This document shows, piece by piece, positions 9,879 through 19,550 of a stretch of DNA of 22,500 bases (the stretch's first letter is position 1; the number at the start of each line of letters is the position of its first letter). Made by a program: the position numbers and the translations under genes. Source of the stretch: Priapulus caudatus (Eukaryota; Priapulida; Priapulimorpha; Priapulimorphida; Priapulidae); contig NW_014579642.1 in NCBI RefSeq assembly GCF_000485595.1, positions 2,689-25,188 of the forward strand, written 5' to 3'. The notes beneath the pieces are model-generated. The model saw only the letters and a program-made list of their open reading frames with translations, was not told the DNA's origin and ran no database searches.

Positions 9879-10018
9879 TATCGCCGAATATCGCCGAATA
9901 TCGCCGAATATCGCCGAATATCGCCGAATATCGCCGAATGTCACCGAATATCGCCGAATGTCACCGAATATCGCCGAATGTCACCGAATATCGCCGAATA
10001 TCGCCGAATATCACCGAA
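9879..10018. repeat. Perfectly phased TATCGCCGAA array, 14 copies, right arm
   Basis: Fourteen consecutive 10-bp units with no length change; variants are only TGTCACCGAA and TATCACCGAA. It is the mirror of the degenerate array at 3476-3575. Confidence 0.95.
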
Positions 10019-10280
10019 TGCGCGCTTGATTGTTTTGCCTCGCTTAACTACGAGCGTGTGATTGTTCCGTCGTCACCTCGCTAAGGCGTGCTGCCTCGGC
10101 TAGTGGCTCGCCGCACACTCTATGTGCTGCTAATTATATACAAGCCTACACGACGGCGTTTAACACGCGCAAATCCAGTTGAGCGAGGACGGACCACTGC
10201 GGGTAAGATACTAACTCGATCAACGACAAGGTCAATGTTTATTTAAGTAAAGGCTAACTAACTCCGTGCGCGCGGTCGAG
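10019..10280. repeat. ~260 bp complex block, right arm (mirror of 3187-3475)
   Basis: Reverse complement aligns end to end with the left block, e.g. GTTTATTTAAGTAAA, GGACGGACCACTGC and CTGCCTCGGCTAGTGGC. About 20-25 bp shorter because of small deletions. Not recognised as any gene. Confidence 0.9.
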
Positions 10281-10446
10281 GCAGAGACAGCAGCAGCAGC
10301 AGCGACAGCAGCGACAGCAGCAGTAGCGACAGCAGCAGTATCAGCAACAGCATCAACAGCAACAGCAGCAATAGCAGCAGCAGCAGCAGCAGCAGCGGCG
10401 GCGGCAGCAGCAATAGCAGCACCCTACCAGTAATAGTAGGAGCGGG
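10281..10446. repeat. CAG/CAGCGA tract, right arm
   Basis: (CAG)n with CAGCGA, CAACAG and AATAG interruptions, the mirror of the GCT tract at 2947-3186. Confidence 0.9.
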
Positions 10447-10870
10447 CAGAAACAACAGTAACTAGAGCACTCGGAGAGCACAGACCTCCGCCAAGGTAGC
10501 TTGCGAAATTCTCCGACATGTGAAAATTTTTATTTATTTAATTAATTAATGAATGTGAAAATTTATTATTATTAAATAATTAATTGGACTTCGGGAATCA
10601 CCACAAAATGTAATAAATTGTAATTACCTCCATATATGACCTATCTGAAAATTTTATAAATAATTAATTAGTTACGATTAATTATTGATCCGATCACTAC
10701 CAAAATGTAATCACTGTAAAGTTACCACCAACCGCATTTCTGAGCCTATGCTGAATAAGTTTAATAATTAATAATTAATTGGATCCGGATCAACCAAACC
10801 AAAATCTCATCAATAAATTCTAAGTAAAGTGCTTTATATCTGACCTATGCCTGAAAATTTTATTGACAAT
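10447..10870. repeat. Conserved 53-bp segment and three AT-rich ~110 bp units, right arm
   Basis: 10447-10499 pairs with 2894-2946 (one mismatch). It is followed by three units with TTAATTAATTA, GATCCGATCACTACC or GGATCCGGATCAACC, AAAATGTAAT and GACCTAT(C/G)TGAAAATT. These are the reverse complement of the units at 2479-2880. Confidence 0.85.
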
Positions 10871-11089
10871 CCGTCCATAAACTTTTTTATTAGGCCAATG
10901 TACAGCAAAGCCACAAAACCCACAAAACCAACACACAACGCGCGTGAAAACATAACCATCGCTGCCAACACCCTGGCGAGGTTAACAACAGCGGAAGTAT
11001 TAGTAGTGATAACAAGGTCGACGCAACGGTATGTAACGCGTACGTGACAAAGTCGCACACGTAGATACGCCGTATAACGCGGCGGTTTT
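10871..11089. other. Connecting block with CCACAAAACC motif, right arm
   Basis: CCACAAAACCCACAAAACC (about 10911-10930) mirrors the left GTTTGTGG block. The remainder includes GTAACGCGTACGTG, comparable with the left TACGCGTAAAC region. The short open frames across it look random. Confidence 0.6.
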
Positions 11090-11600
11090 CCCCCCAAGTG
11101 GTATTACGTGTGACCAAATACCTGGAGGGTCACACGATCTGTACCCTGGCCACTCACGTTGTACGTAACCTGGCCCGGATACCTGGTCCAGCGACACCTG
11201 GTCAATCACACGCACCTGGTCGTGTACCGCTGCCACTCACGACTTGTTACGTATCCTGACCCGGATTACCCATGGTCAGCGACACCACCTGGTCAATCAC
11301 AGCACCCGTCACCTGGTCGTGGTTACCTGCCAACTCATCACTTGTTACGTACCTGCGTTCGTATATTACCGGTCAGGGCGACACCTCGTCAATGCACACG
11401 CGACACCTGGTCGTGTTAGCCAGCCACTCACTACTGTTAGCCGTACCTGGCGCGTATTACCGTGGTCAGTCGACACCTGGTCAATCACAACTGCACACTG
11501 GTCGTGTACATCTAGCCAACTCCCTTGTTACGGTACCGTGGTCGTATTAACCTGGTCGAAATCAACACGCACTTGGTCGTGAGATATCGACCAGGTACAT
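11090..11600. repeat. ~90 bp ACCTGGTC tandem units, right arm
   Basis: At least four units starting near 11189, 11278, 11376 and 11467, each with GCGACACCTGGTCAATCAC, CACCTGGTCGTG, CCAACTCAC and TTGTTACGTACCTG, plus partial units before 11189. Left-arm mirror: 1936-2340, with fewer recognisable copies. Confidence 0.85.
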
Positions 11601-11710
11601 GTAGCGACAGGCGGCCGCCGCCGTGTAACATGTATCGATGCTTCTTCAGCATAGAAGAACAGATTCTAGATCTGGAGTGTAGCCCATGACATCCGATATA
11701 CACTATGAGT
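11601..11710. other. Complex connecting block, right arm (mirror of 1816-1935)
   Basis: GCGGCCGCCGCCGTGTAAC, GTATCGATGCTTCTTCAGC and AGCCCATGACATCCGATAT match the left block in reverse complement. Confidence 0.8.
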
Positions 11711-12900
11711 CTTTTCTCTCACCCCTCTCGCAGCGTATTCTCGTTCACGTCTCTGCCCTCTCTCTCGTTTCTCGTTCCTCTCTGCTCCTCACCCCTCTCT
11801 CCGTTGCTCGTTCAACGAATTCTACTCTCCCCCTCTCTCTCGTTGCTCGTTCACTAGTTTCTTCCCTGCTCGCTCGTATTCTCGTGTCACTCTCTCTCTC
11901 TCTACACCCTCTCTCCCGCGTTGCCCGTCCACTCTCCTCTCTCACCTCTCTCGCGTTTGCTGCGTTCACTTCTCTCTCTCCCTCTCTCTCAGTATTCTCG
12001 TTCACTCTCTCCCTCTCCCTCTCTCTCACTTCGTATTCTCGTTCACTCTCTCTCTCTCTCTCCTCTCCGCGCTTCCGTATTCTCGTTCACTCTCCTACCT
12101 CTCTCGTCGTATTCTCGATTCACATCTCTCTCTCTCCTCTCTCTGCACGTATTCACTCGTTCACTCATCTCTCTCCCTCTCCTCTTTCGTATTCTCGTTC
12201 ACATCTCTGCTCTCACCTGCTCTCTCGTATTCTCGTCACTCTCCTACCCCTTTCTCTCGTATTTTCGTTTCACCAATCTCCTCTCTCCCTCTCATCCGTC
12301 GTATTCTTTCGTTCACTCTCCTCTCCCTTCTGCTGCGTATTCGTCGTCTCACTCTCTCTCTCCTTCTCCCGTTGCTCGTTCACTCTCTCTCCCCCTCTCT
12401 CTCGTTGCTCGTTCAGCTCTGCTCTCCCTCGTCTCCCGTCGTTAGCTCATTCACATATCTCTAGCTACTTGCTCTCTCTCTCTCTCTCATCTCAGGTCTC
12501 TCACTCTCTCGAATCTCTCTTCTCTTTCTTCTGGTCTTCTCATCTCTCTCTCATCTCCTCCTCTCTCATCTCTCTCTCATCTTCCCAATCTATCTCTCCT
12601 CTTGCTTGCTCTAATTTCTCGCTCCGTCTCTCTCCATCTCTCCTCTCTCCTCTCTCTCACTTTCTCTCTCATCTTTCTCTTTCTCTCGTCTCTCTTCGCT
12701 TGCTCGCTCGCTCTCTCTCTCTCTCTATACTCTACTCCGCCACTTGTTCTCCGTCCTCGCTCTCCTCTTCTCTCTTCTCGACTCTCGATCGCAGCCGCCA
12801 CGGGCACCTCGGCTCTCATCTCCTCCCTTCTCTCTCATCTCGTCTCTCTAATCATTCGCCCTTCGCTCCTCGTCTTTCCTCTTGCTCTCCTCTAATTAAC
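11711..12900. repeat. TC-rich tract with CGTATTCTCGTTCAC module, right arm
   Basis: Nearly pure pyrimidine, made of CTCTCT with the recurring module CGTATTCTCGTTCAC/CGTTGCTCGTTCAC in its first half, then plain TCTC sequence. About 2.4 times as long as its left-arm mirror (1326-1815). The 475-residue Ser/Leu frame across it is a translated repeat, kept open because TC repeats lack stop codons. Confidence 0.9.
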
Positions 12901-13039
12901 TCGCTTTCTCTCTTTATCCTCTCCGCACTATCAAGTACCCTAGTGGTGTCAAAGTACTGTAGTGTGTTTTATTTTTGGGGTTTTTGTGTGTGTTGTGTGG
13001 ATTGTAGTCCGTGTGTGTTGTGTAGTGCTGTGAGTTGTG
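12901..13039. other. Transition segment, T/G-rich, right arm
   Basis: Complex sequence (CAAGTACCCTAGTGGTGTC) leading into GTGTGTTGTGTGG-rich sequence. No clear counterpart lies between the GA and CATA layers of the left arm, so it is a small one-sided difference. Confidence 0.5.
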
Positions 13040-13213
13040 TGCATGTGTGTGTTTATGTATGTATTAATGTATTATGTTATGTATGTACTGTCATGTATTA
13101 TGTATGTATGTAGTAATAGTATGTATGGTATGTGTATGTATTGTAATGTATGTATGTATTTATGTATGTAGTATGTATGTAATTATGGATGTATTAGTAT
13201 GTATGTATGTATG
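13040..13213. repeat. GTAT tetranucleotide array, proximal part, right arm
   Basis: (TATG)n with frequent one-base length changes. It is interrupted at about 13214 by the nested palindrome and resumes in the same orientation at about 15926. Confidence 0.85.
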
Positions 13214-13860
13214 GGCAGACAAATACCCCCCGGACCAATCACCGGCCGGCCGAGACAATTTACCCCCGGACAAATTACCCCCCGGACAATTACCCCCATT
13301 GCCAATTTACCCCCATGCTCATTCACCCGTCTCGACAATCACCGCCCGCGGTCAATTACCCCCCGGAACATTTACCCCGCGGACATTTACCTGCCCCGCG
13401 ACAATCACACCCCCGACATTTACCCCCGGACAATTACCCCCCCCCGGACATTTACCCCCGGACATACCCCCCGGACATTTACCCCCCCGGAGAATTACCC
13501 CCCCGGAATTTACGCCACCCGGACAATTACCCCGGACATTACCCCGCGCATCAATTACACCCCGGACAATTACCACCCCGAATTTACCCCCCGGAATTTA
13601 CCCCCCGGACAATTACCCCCCATTCCATTCACTCCCCGGACAATCACCCCCTGACAAATTAACCCCCGGACAATTACTCCCCCGACAATTACCTCCCCGG
13701 ACAATTTACCTCCCGGGCATTTACCCCAGGCGACAATTACCCCCCCGGACATTTCCCGACAATTACCCCGTTCCGGACAATTAACCCCGGACATTACCGC
13801 CCCGGACTTTACCCCCCGGGCAAATCACGCCCCCGGACAATTACCCCCCGGAAATTGTAC
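13214..13860. repeat. CCCCGGACAATTAC minisatellite, left outer arm of nested palindrome
   Basis: About forty units of 13-17 bp, CCCCGGACAATTA and CCCCCGGACATTTA, with variable C-run length. Frames across it read proline/threonine repeats and are not genes. Confidence 0.9.
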
Positions 13861-13910
13861 TCACTTGGTGTTTAATTATTCATTGTGAACATTGATAACA
13901 GGCAGGAGTC
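13861..13910. other. Complex connector, left arm of nested palindrome
   Basis: CACTTGGTGTTTAATTATTC, GTGAACATTGATAACAGG and CAGGAGTC pair with the reverse complement of the connector at 15346-15412, with several small gaps. Confidence 0.7.
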
Positions 13911-14390
13911 GAGGGAGAAGGAAGAAGGTGGTGGAGAGGAGGTGAGAAGGTGAAGAGAAGTGTGGAGGAGGCGGAGAGGAGAAGGAGGTGGAGAGGAGGA
14001 GAAGGAAGGTGGAGGAGGAGGAGAAGAGAAGTTGGGAGAACACCGTGAGTGGAAGGAGAAGGAGTCGGGAGTAAGGTGGAGAAGGAAGACGAGGGGTGAG
14101 AAGGTGGAAGGAAAGAGGAGAGAGGAGGAATGAGGAGGAGGAGGAGGAGGAGAGGGGATGAGAAGCGAGGTGAAGGAGAGAGGGGGAGAACGTGGGAGAA
14201 TGGTGGTTGAGGAGAGGAGAGTGGGAGGGGAGGAGGAGGAGGAGGAAGGTACCGGAGTGCCATGTGGTGGAGGAGGAGGGGAAAGGTGGTGGAGGAAGAG
14301 GAGGAGGAGAGAAGGTGGAAGAGGAGGATGGAGGAAGGAGGAGGAAGGAGGAGAGTGGATGAGCGTAGAGGAAGGTAGAGGCGGCTAAAC
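13911..14390. repeat. GGA/GAA-rich purine tract, left inner arm of nested palindrome
   Basis: (GGA)n with GGTGGAGAGGAGG and AAGGTGGA modules, purine-rich on the + strand. It pairs with 14580-15345. Confidence 0.85.
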
Positions 14391-14579
14391 CTCTACGTAT
14401 CGACTGCGCGGGCTCCCGTCCCGGCACAACAACAACACCCCCGACGCGTCGGCTACGATCTCCTCCTGCCTGCGGGATGGGCCCGTCGGCTACTTCCCCC
14501 AAGCCCCAATCAGGCCCAACACCCGCTCCCCCTCCTCCGCGTGAGAGGGCTCTCCTCTTTTTTGGCGCGCGCAGCGCCT
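14391..14579. other. G/C-rich loop of nested palindrome
   Basis: Complex sequence, with CGTCGGCTAC occurring twice (about 14447 and 14484). The open frames through it continue the flanking repeats. Not recognised as a gene or RNA. Confidence 0.5.
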
Positions 14580-15345
14580 CTCTCCCTCCTCCCCTGTAGG
14601 CGCTTCTCGCAACACTCTCCCCACGTCCCCCTCCTTCTCCCATCTCCTCTCCCTCCTCACTCCACCTTCCTCCCTCCCTCTCCTCCTCCTCCACCTCCTC
14701 TCCCTCCATCCTCCTCCTCCACACAACCTTCTCCCGCCCTCACAACCACCTTGGCCCCCGCTACTCTCCGTCCCTCTCTACCCTCAATCCACCTCCTCTT
14801 CTCCTCCTCCTCCTCACTCCACCACCTCTCTCCCTCTATTCGCCTCCTCCCCTCCCCACGTTCTTCCTCCTCCTCTACCTCTCCTTCGTCCTCTAACCTC
14901 CCCTCGCGCGTCTCCTCCTCCTCCAACGCTTCTCCCCCCCCGCCTCCTCTACCTTCTCGCCCTCCTCCTCCACCACCCTACTCCCACGTTCTCCTCCCCT
15001 GCCTCCACCTCGCTCCTCTCCTCCCTCCCCTCCTCCACTCTCTCCTCCTCTACCTGCTCTCCTCCTCCTCCTCCTACCTCTCCATCTTCTCCACTTCTCC
15101 TCCTCCTCCACTTCTCCCGCTCCTACATCCACGCCACCAACTTCTCCCACGTTCTCCCCTCTCTTCCTCCTCCACCTCTCTCATCCTCTCCCTCCAACCT
15201 CCTCTTCTCTCCTCTCCCCCCCTCCTCTCCTCCACCTTCTCCCCCCTCCTCCTCCTCCACCTTCTCCCCCCTCCTCACCCCCATCAACGTTCCTCCCCAC
15301 CTTGCTCCCATTCTCCTCCACCACCATCTTGCCCTCCTCCTCGAG
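14580..15345. repeat. TCC/CTC-rich pyrimidine tract, right inner arm of nested palindrome
   Basis: (TCC)n with CTCCTCCTCCACC and CACGTTCTCC modules. About 60% longer than its left counterpart. Confidence 0.85.
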
Positions 15346-15415
15346 CGCAGACTGCTGTATCACTGGGGTCATAGAACACCAATGAAAAATAGAAAGCACC
15401 AAAGTGATAAATGTC
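15346..15415. other. Complex connector, right arm of nested palindrome
   Basis: GACTGCTGTATCACTGGGG, GAACACCAATGAAAAATAG and CACCAAAGTGATAAATGTC are the counterpart of 13861-13910. Confidence 0.7.
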
Positions 15416-15925
15416 AAAGTCCGGGGTTACAATGTCCGGGGGTAAGCCGGGTAATATGTCGCGGAGGGTAAATTCCGGGGGTAAATGTTCGGGGTAAATG
15501 TCCGGGGGTAATGTCCGGGGGTAAATGTCCGGGGAATTGTCCCGGGGTGATTGTCCGGGGTGAATTGTCAGGGGGTAAATGTCCGGGTAATTGTCCTGGG
15601 GTAATGTCCGGAGGTATTGTCCGGGTAATCGTCCGGCGGTTTAAATTCCGGGGGTAAATCGTCGGTAATTGTCTGGGTAAAATTCCGGGGGTAATTGTCC
15701 GGGGTGAATGTCCGGGGGTAATTGTCCGGGAAATTTCTCGGGGAATTGCCGGGGTAAAGTCCGGGATAATTGTCCGGGGGTAAATGTGCCGGGGGGTAAT
15801 TGTCCGGGGGATAATTGTCCGGGTTAAGCAATGGCAAGGGGGTAAATGGCAAGGGGTTATTGTCTCAGGGGTTAATTGTCCGGGGGTGTACATTTGTCTG
15901 GGGGGATTGGTCCGGGGTATGTCCT
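15416..15925. repeat. GTAATTGTCCGGGG minisatellite, right outer arm of nested palindrome
   Basis: About thirty units of 13-17 bp (GGGGGTAAATGTCC, GGGGTAATTGTCC), the reverse complement of the left outer array. It ends in GATTGGTCCGGGGTATG. Confidence 0.9.
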
Positions 15926-18335
15926 ACCCGAACCGTATGTAGTATGGTATGTATGCATCATCATGCATGATTATGTATGTATTATGAGAGGATGTATTAT
16001 GTACGATTATGTATTATGTATGTATGTAAGTATTAATTTTGTATGTAAGTATTATTTAATGTATGTATGTATGTATTAGGTATTATGTATAGTATGTATG
16101 ATATGTATGTATGTATTATGTATTATATGTATGATGATTATGTATTATGATGAATTAATGTATGTATTATGTATGTATGTTATTATTATTAGTATGTATG
16201 TATGTATGTAATTAGTATGTATGTATGATTATGTAATGTATGTATGTTATTAATTATTGTAATTATGTATGTATTATGTATGTATGTATGTATGTATATG
16301 TAAGTATGTATTTATGTATGTATGTATTTATGTTGTTGTATTAAGTATGTATGTATGTATGTATGTATGTATGATATGTATTAAATGTATGTATGTATTA
16401 TGTATGTAGGAGCGTATTATTATCTATATGTATTATAGTATGTATTTATGATATGTAAATGATGTATGTATGTACGTGATAATGCTATGTATCTGGGTAT
16501 ATTATATTATAGTATGTATACGATGTAATGTATGTCATGCATGTAGTTATGAATATGTATGTAAGATCTATATGATATGGTATGTAATGTATGTAATGTA
16601 GTATCGTATGGTATGTAGTATGCTAATGTATTGTATGGTATTAGTATTATTATAGATGTAATGCTAGGTAGCTATGTATGTAATGTATTATGTAATTATG
16701 GATGTATGTATGCTTTATGTAATGTCAGCATCATGTAGTATGGACAGTAATTATTAATGTAATGTATTATGTAGTATTATGTATGATGTATGTATGTATT
16801 ATGTAAGTAATGTATGTAGTAGTATGTTGTATGAGTATAATGTTATCTATTATGTAGGTATTATTATGTATTATGTAATGTATTTAGTGAGTGTATTATC
16901 AGGTATAGTGATTGTATTATGTAATGTAGTATGTATATGCTATGTATTAGATTAGTATGTAGTAAGTATTATGTAGTATGTATTATGAATGTAATATGTA
17001 TGTATGTATGTATGTAGGTATAATAAGTACTGTATGAATATGCATGCATGTACGTAGAAGTATGTAATTTAGTGTATCGTATGATATGTATGTATGTAAT
17101 GTATTTGTATTATGTATGTATATGTATGTATGTATGTATGATGATGTTATGTATTAGTATGTATTATAGCTAGTATGTATGTATGTATTATGTAGTATGT
17201 ATGTAATGTAGGACAAGTATGGTATCGTATCGTAAGATATAATGTATTCTGTAACTGTATGTATTAATTTATATTATGTATTATTATGTATGTATAGTAT
17301 GTATTCATTATATTATGTATGTATTATGTATATGTATGTTATATTAAGTATTAAGTATGAGAGGGGGGGCGGGGTATTTAGGTATGTAGTGAGTATGTAT
17401 ATGTATGTATGTATTGTATTATTGTAATGTTAACAGGAGGTGTATTAATGTATTATGTATGTATGTATGTATGTATGTAATGTAGTAGTATCTATGTATT
17501 ATGTATTATTATGTAGGTATTTATGTAGTATGGCTATGTATTTATGTAATTATGTAATGTATGTACGGTATGAGTAGTAAATATTGTATGTAGGTTGTAG
17601 TAGTAGTACTGTATGTATTATATATGTATGTATTATGTATGTATTATGTATTATGTATTTATGTAGTATTATGTATGCGTATGTATTATTAATGTAAGTA
17701 GTTGTATGTAATGTAGTTATTAATATGTAGGATGTAGCATGCATGTACTGTAGAAGTATGTAGTATTTAATGTATTATGCTATGTAGATGTATGTATGTA
17801 CTGTATGTATGTACTATGTATGTATGTATGTATGCTATGTATCGTATGGTATGTATAATGTATTAGTATTTATGATATTATTAATCGTATGTAATGAGCT
17901 ATGGTAGCAATCTACTGTATGTATGCATGCAATGTAATTATGGTGAAGTAAAGTATGTATTAATGTTTGTAATGTAATGTAGTATGTAGCTAGTATGTAT
18001 TATTAAGTATCTATTATGTATGTAATTATGTATGTATGTAATTTAATGTATAATGTTAATGTATGTATCGTATGTATGAGATATGTATGCTATTATGTAT
18101 TATTATGTAGTAATGTATGTATTAGTATGATGTATGTAGTATATTAGTATTGTATGTATATGTATGTAGTATGTATGTATGTATGTATTATGTATGATGT
18201 ATTATGATTATGTAGTAATGTATGGATCGCTAGTATGTAATGTATGTAGTAATGCTATGTATAGGATGGTATGTATGTAGTATGTATGTATGTATGTATG
18301 TATTATGTAATTATTTATGTATGTATGAATATTCT
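15926..18335. repeat. TATG/TATTATG array, distal part, right arm
   Basis: About 2.4 kb of (TATG)n with very frequent unit-length changes (TATTATG, TAATG, TAGTATG). There is one off-pattern G-run at about 17361-17373 (GAGAGGGGGGGCGGGG). The left arm mirror is about 470 bp. Confidence 0.9.
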
Positions 18336-18515
18336 GCTGTGGCGCGTGCGCTTCTCTCCAGCACATGGGCAAGTGTCGCAACATATTCCATCGCGCCAAG
18401 TTAACAATGATATCGCAATGAATGAGGAGGTTCGGACCGACCAATATGTCGGGCCAAGATCCAGCCTGGATTAAGGCAACTAACGTTTGATGAACGCAAG
18501 CAGCAGCGACGGACG
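18336..18515. other. Complex connecting block, right arm (mirror of 656-855)
   Basis: GCGCGTGCGCTTCTCTCCAG, CCAATATGTCGGGCC, GATTAAGGCAACTAACG and AGCAGCAGCGACGGACGCCA pair with the left block in reverse complement. No gene is seen. Confidence 0.75.
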
Positions 18516-18531
18516 CCACAGACTAACCACC

Positions 18532-18567
<36 letters not shown>

Positions 18568-19550
18568 ACAACAAACAACAACGCACAACACTTACCACCA
18601 CTGACGACGACAAACAACAACAACAACAACAGCGAACAACAACATCGCCACCAACCACCACACGGCAACAACAACAACACAATAACAACAAACAACAACA
18701 ACAACAACAAAACACAGCAACACAAGCAACAAACAACCAACAACAACAACACGCCCACTCCGAACACCACCACACCACCTAATCCTACAACTACCAGCGA
18801 CACCAGCCCAACCCCCAACCACCACATACCAGACAGACCGACACCACCGACCAACCAGACACACACCAAAACAACCAGCCACCACCACACATGCACCAAC
18901 CACCACACCACCACCACACCAACCACACCCGACCACCACCAACCCCACAACTACCACACCACGCGACCGACCTTCCACCATACCACCACCAACCACTAAC
19001 TACTACGCCACCGAAACTTGCCTACCCGACCATCACCACCAACTACACCACACCACCACCATTCAACCACCGACAGCCACCACCAACACCACCCACCGAA
19101 CACACACCTAAACAGCCCGATACCAACACCACCGCAACACGCACCACAAACCATACAGCACACCACAAACGACCCGGCGAACCACTCCTATCTATCTATC
19201 TCTAAACCAACACCACACCACCAACCGACCACCAACCACCACCACTCACACACCCGGGCGCGGAACCACGAGCGCGACCCACCACCAACCGCTACCACCA
19301 ACCAACACACACCACCAACACCACCGAACACCACCAACGACACACAAGCACCAACCAACAACCACGAACCACCACTACCATCACTTACCACACAACACCA
19401 GCACCAAGCAACCGAACTACGAAGCAGCCACAACGAACAACATATCCGATTGCGATCCAAGCACACAACAACATCATACATCATCATCATCATCATCAAT
19501 CATCATCGCCAAAGACAAGACAGCAAAGCAACACACACAGTCACAACTAA
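18516..19550. repeat. CAA/CCA tract, outermost right-arm layer
   Basis: CAACAACAA-rich from 18530 to 18760, then CCACCACCAAC-rich to about 19400, G/T-poor on the + strand. A TATCTATCTATC run lies at 19188-19203 and a CATCATCAT run near 19480-19500. It is the complement of 1-655. The Asn/Thr/His/Pro frames across it are translated repeats. Confidence 0.9.

Larger units (their letters stand above)
13214..15925. mobile_element. Nested layered palindrome (foldback-like element) inserted in the TATG array
   Basis: A second inverted repeat of about 2.7 kb. Outer arms are CCCCGGACAATTAC arrays (left) and GTAATTGTCCGGGG arrays (right). Inner arms are GGA and TCC tracts, with a ~190 bp G/C-rich loop. 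Non-simple sequences between the layers also pair: TTCATTGTGAACATTGATAACAGGCAGGAGTC-type sequence at 13870-13910 with the reverse complement of 15346-15410. The ends pair as ATACCCCCCGGACCAATC (left) and GATTGGTCCGGGGTAT (right). Both flanks are TATG repeats in one orientation, as expected for insertion into the array. No protein gene is present; any movement would depend on an outside transposase. Confidence 0.6.

Noticed and set aside
10019-10280. tRNA- or SINE-like sequence in the conserved complex block
   Set aside because: No A-box/B-box pair or cloverleaf could be made out on either strand by eye.
11686-13113. 475-residue open frame, Ser/Leu/Arg-rich, + strand
   Set aside because: It is a translation of the TC tract, which lacks stop codons in its repeated form. 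No domain, no protein-like composition; other frames are also open.
13214-13860. Regular repeat-spacer look suggesting a CRISPR array
   Set aside because: Units are contiguous 13-17 bp tandem copies with no unique spacers, and the genome is eukaryotic.
13876-15374. Long Pro/Ser- and Glu/Arg/Gly-rich frames on both strands (up to 282 residues)
   Set aside because: They are translations of the GGA and TCC tracts of the nested palindrome and are present in several frames at once.
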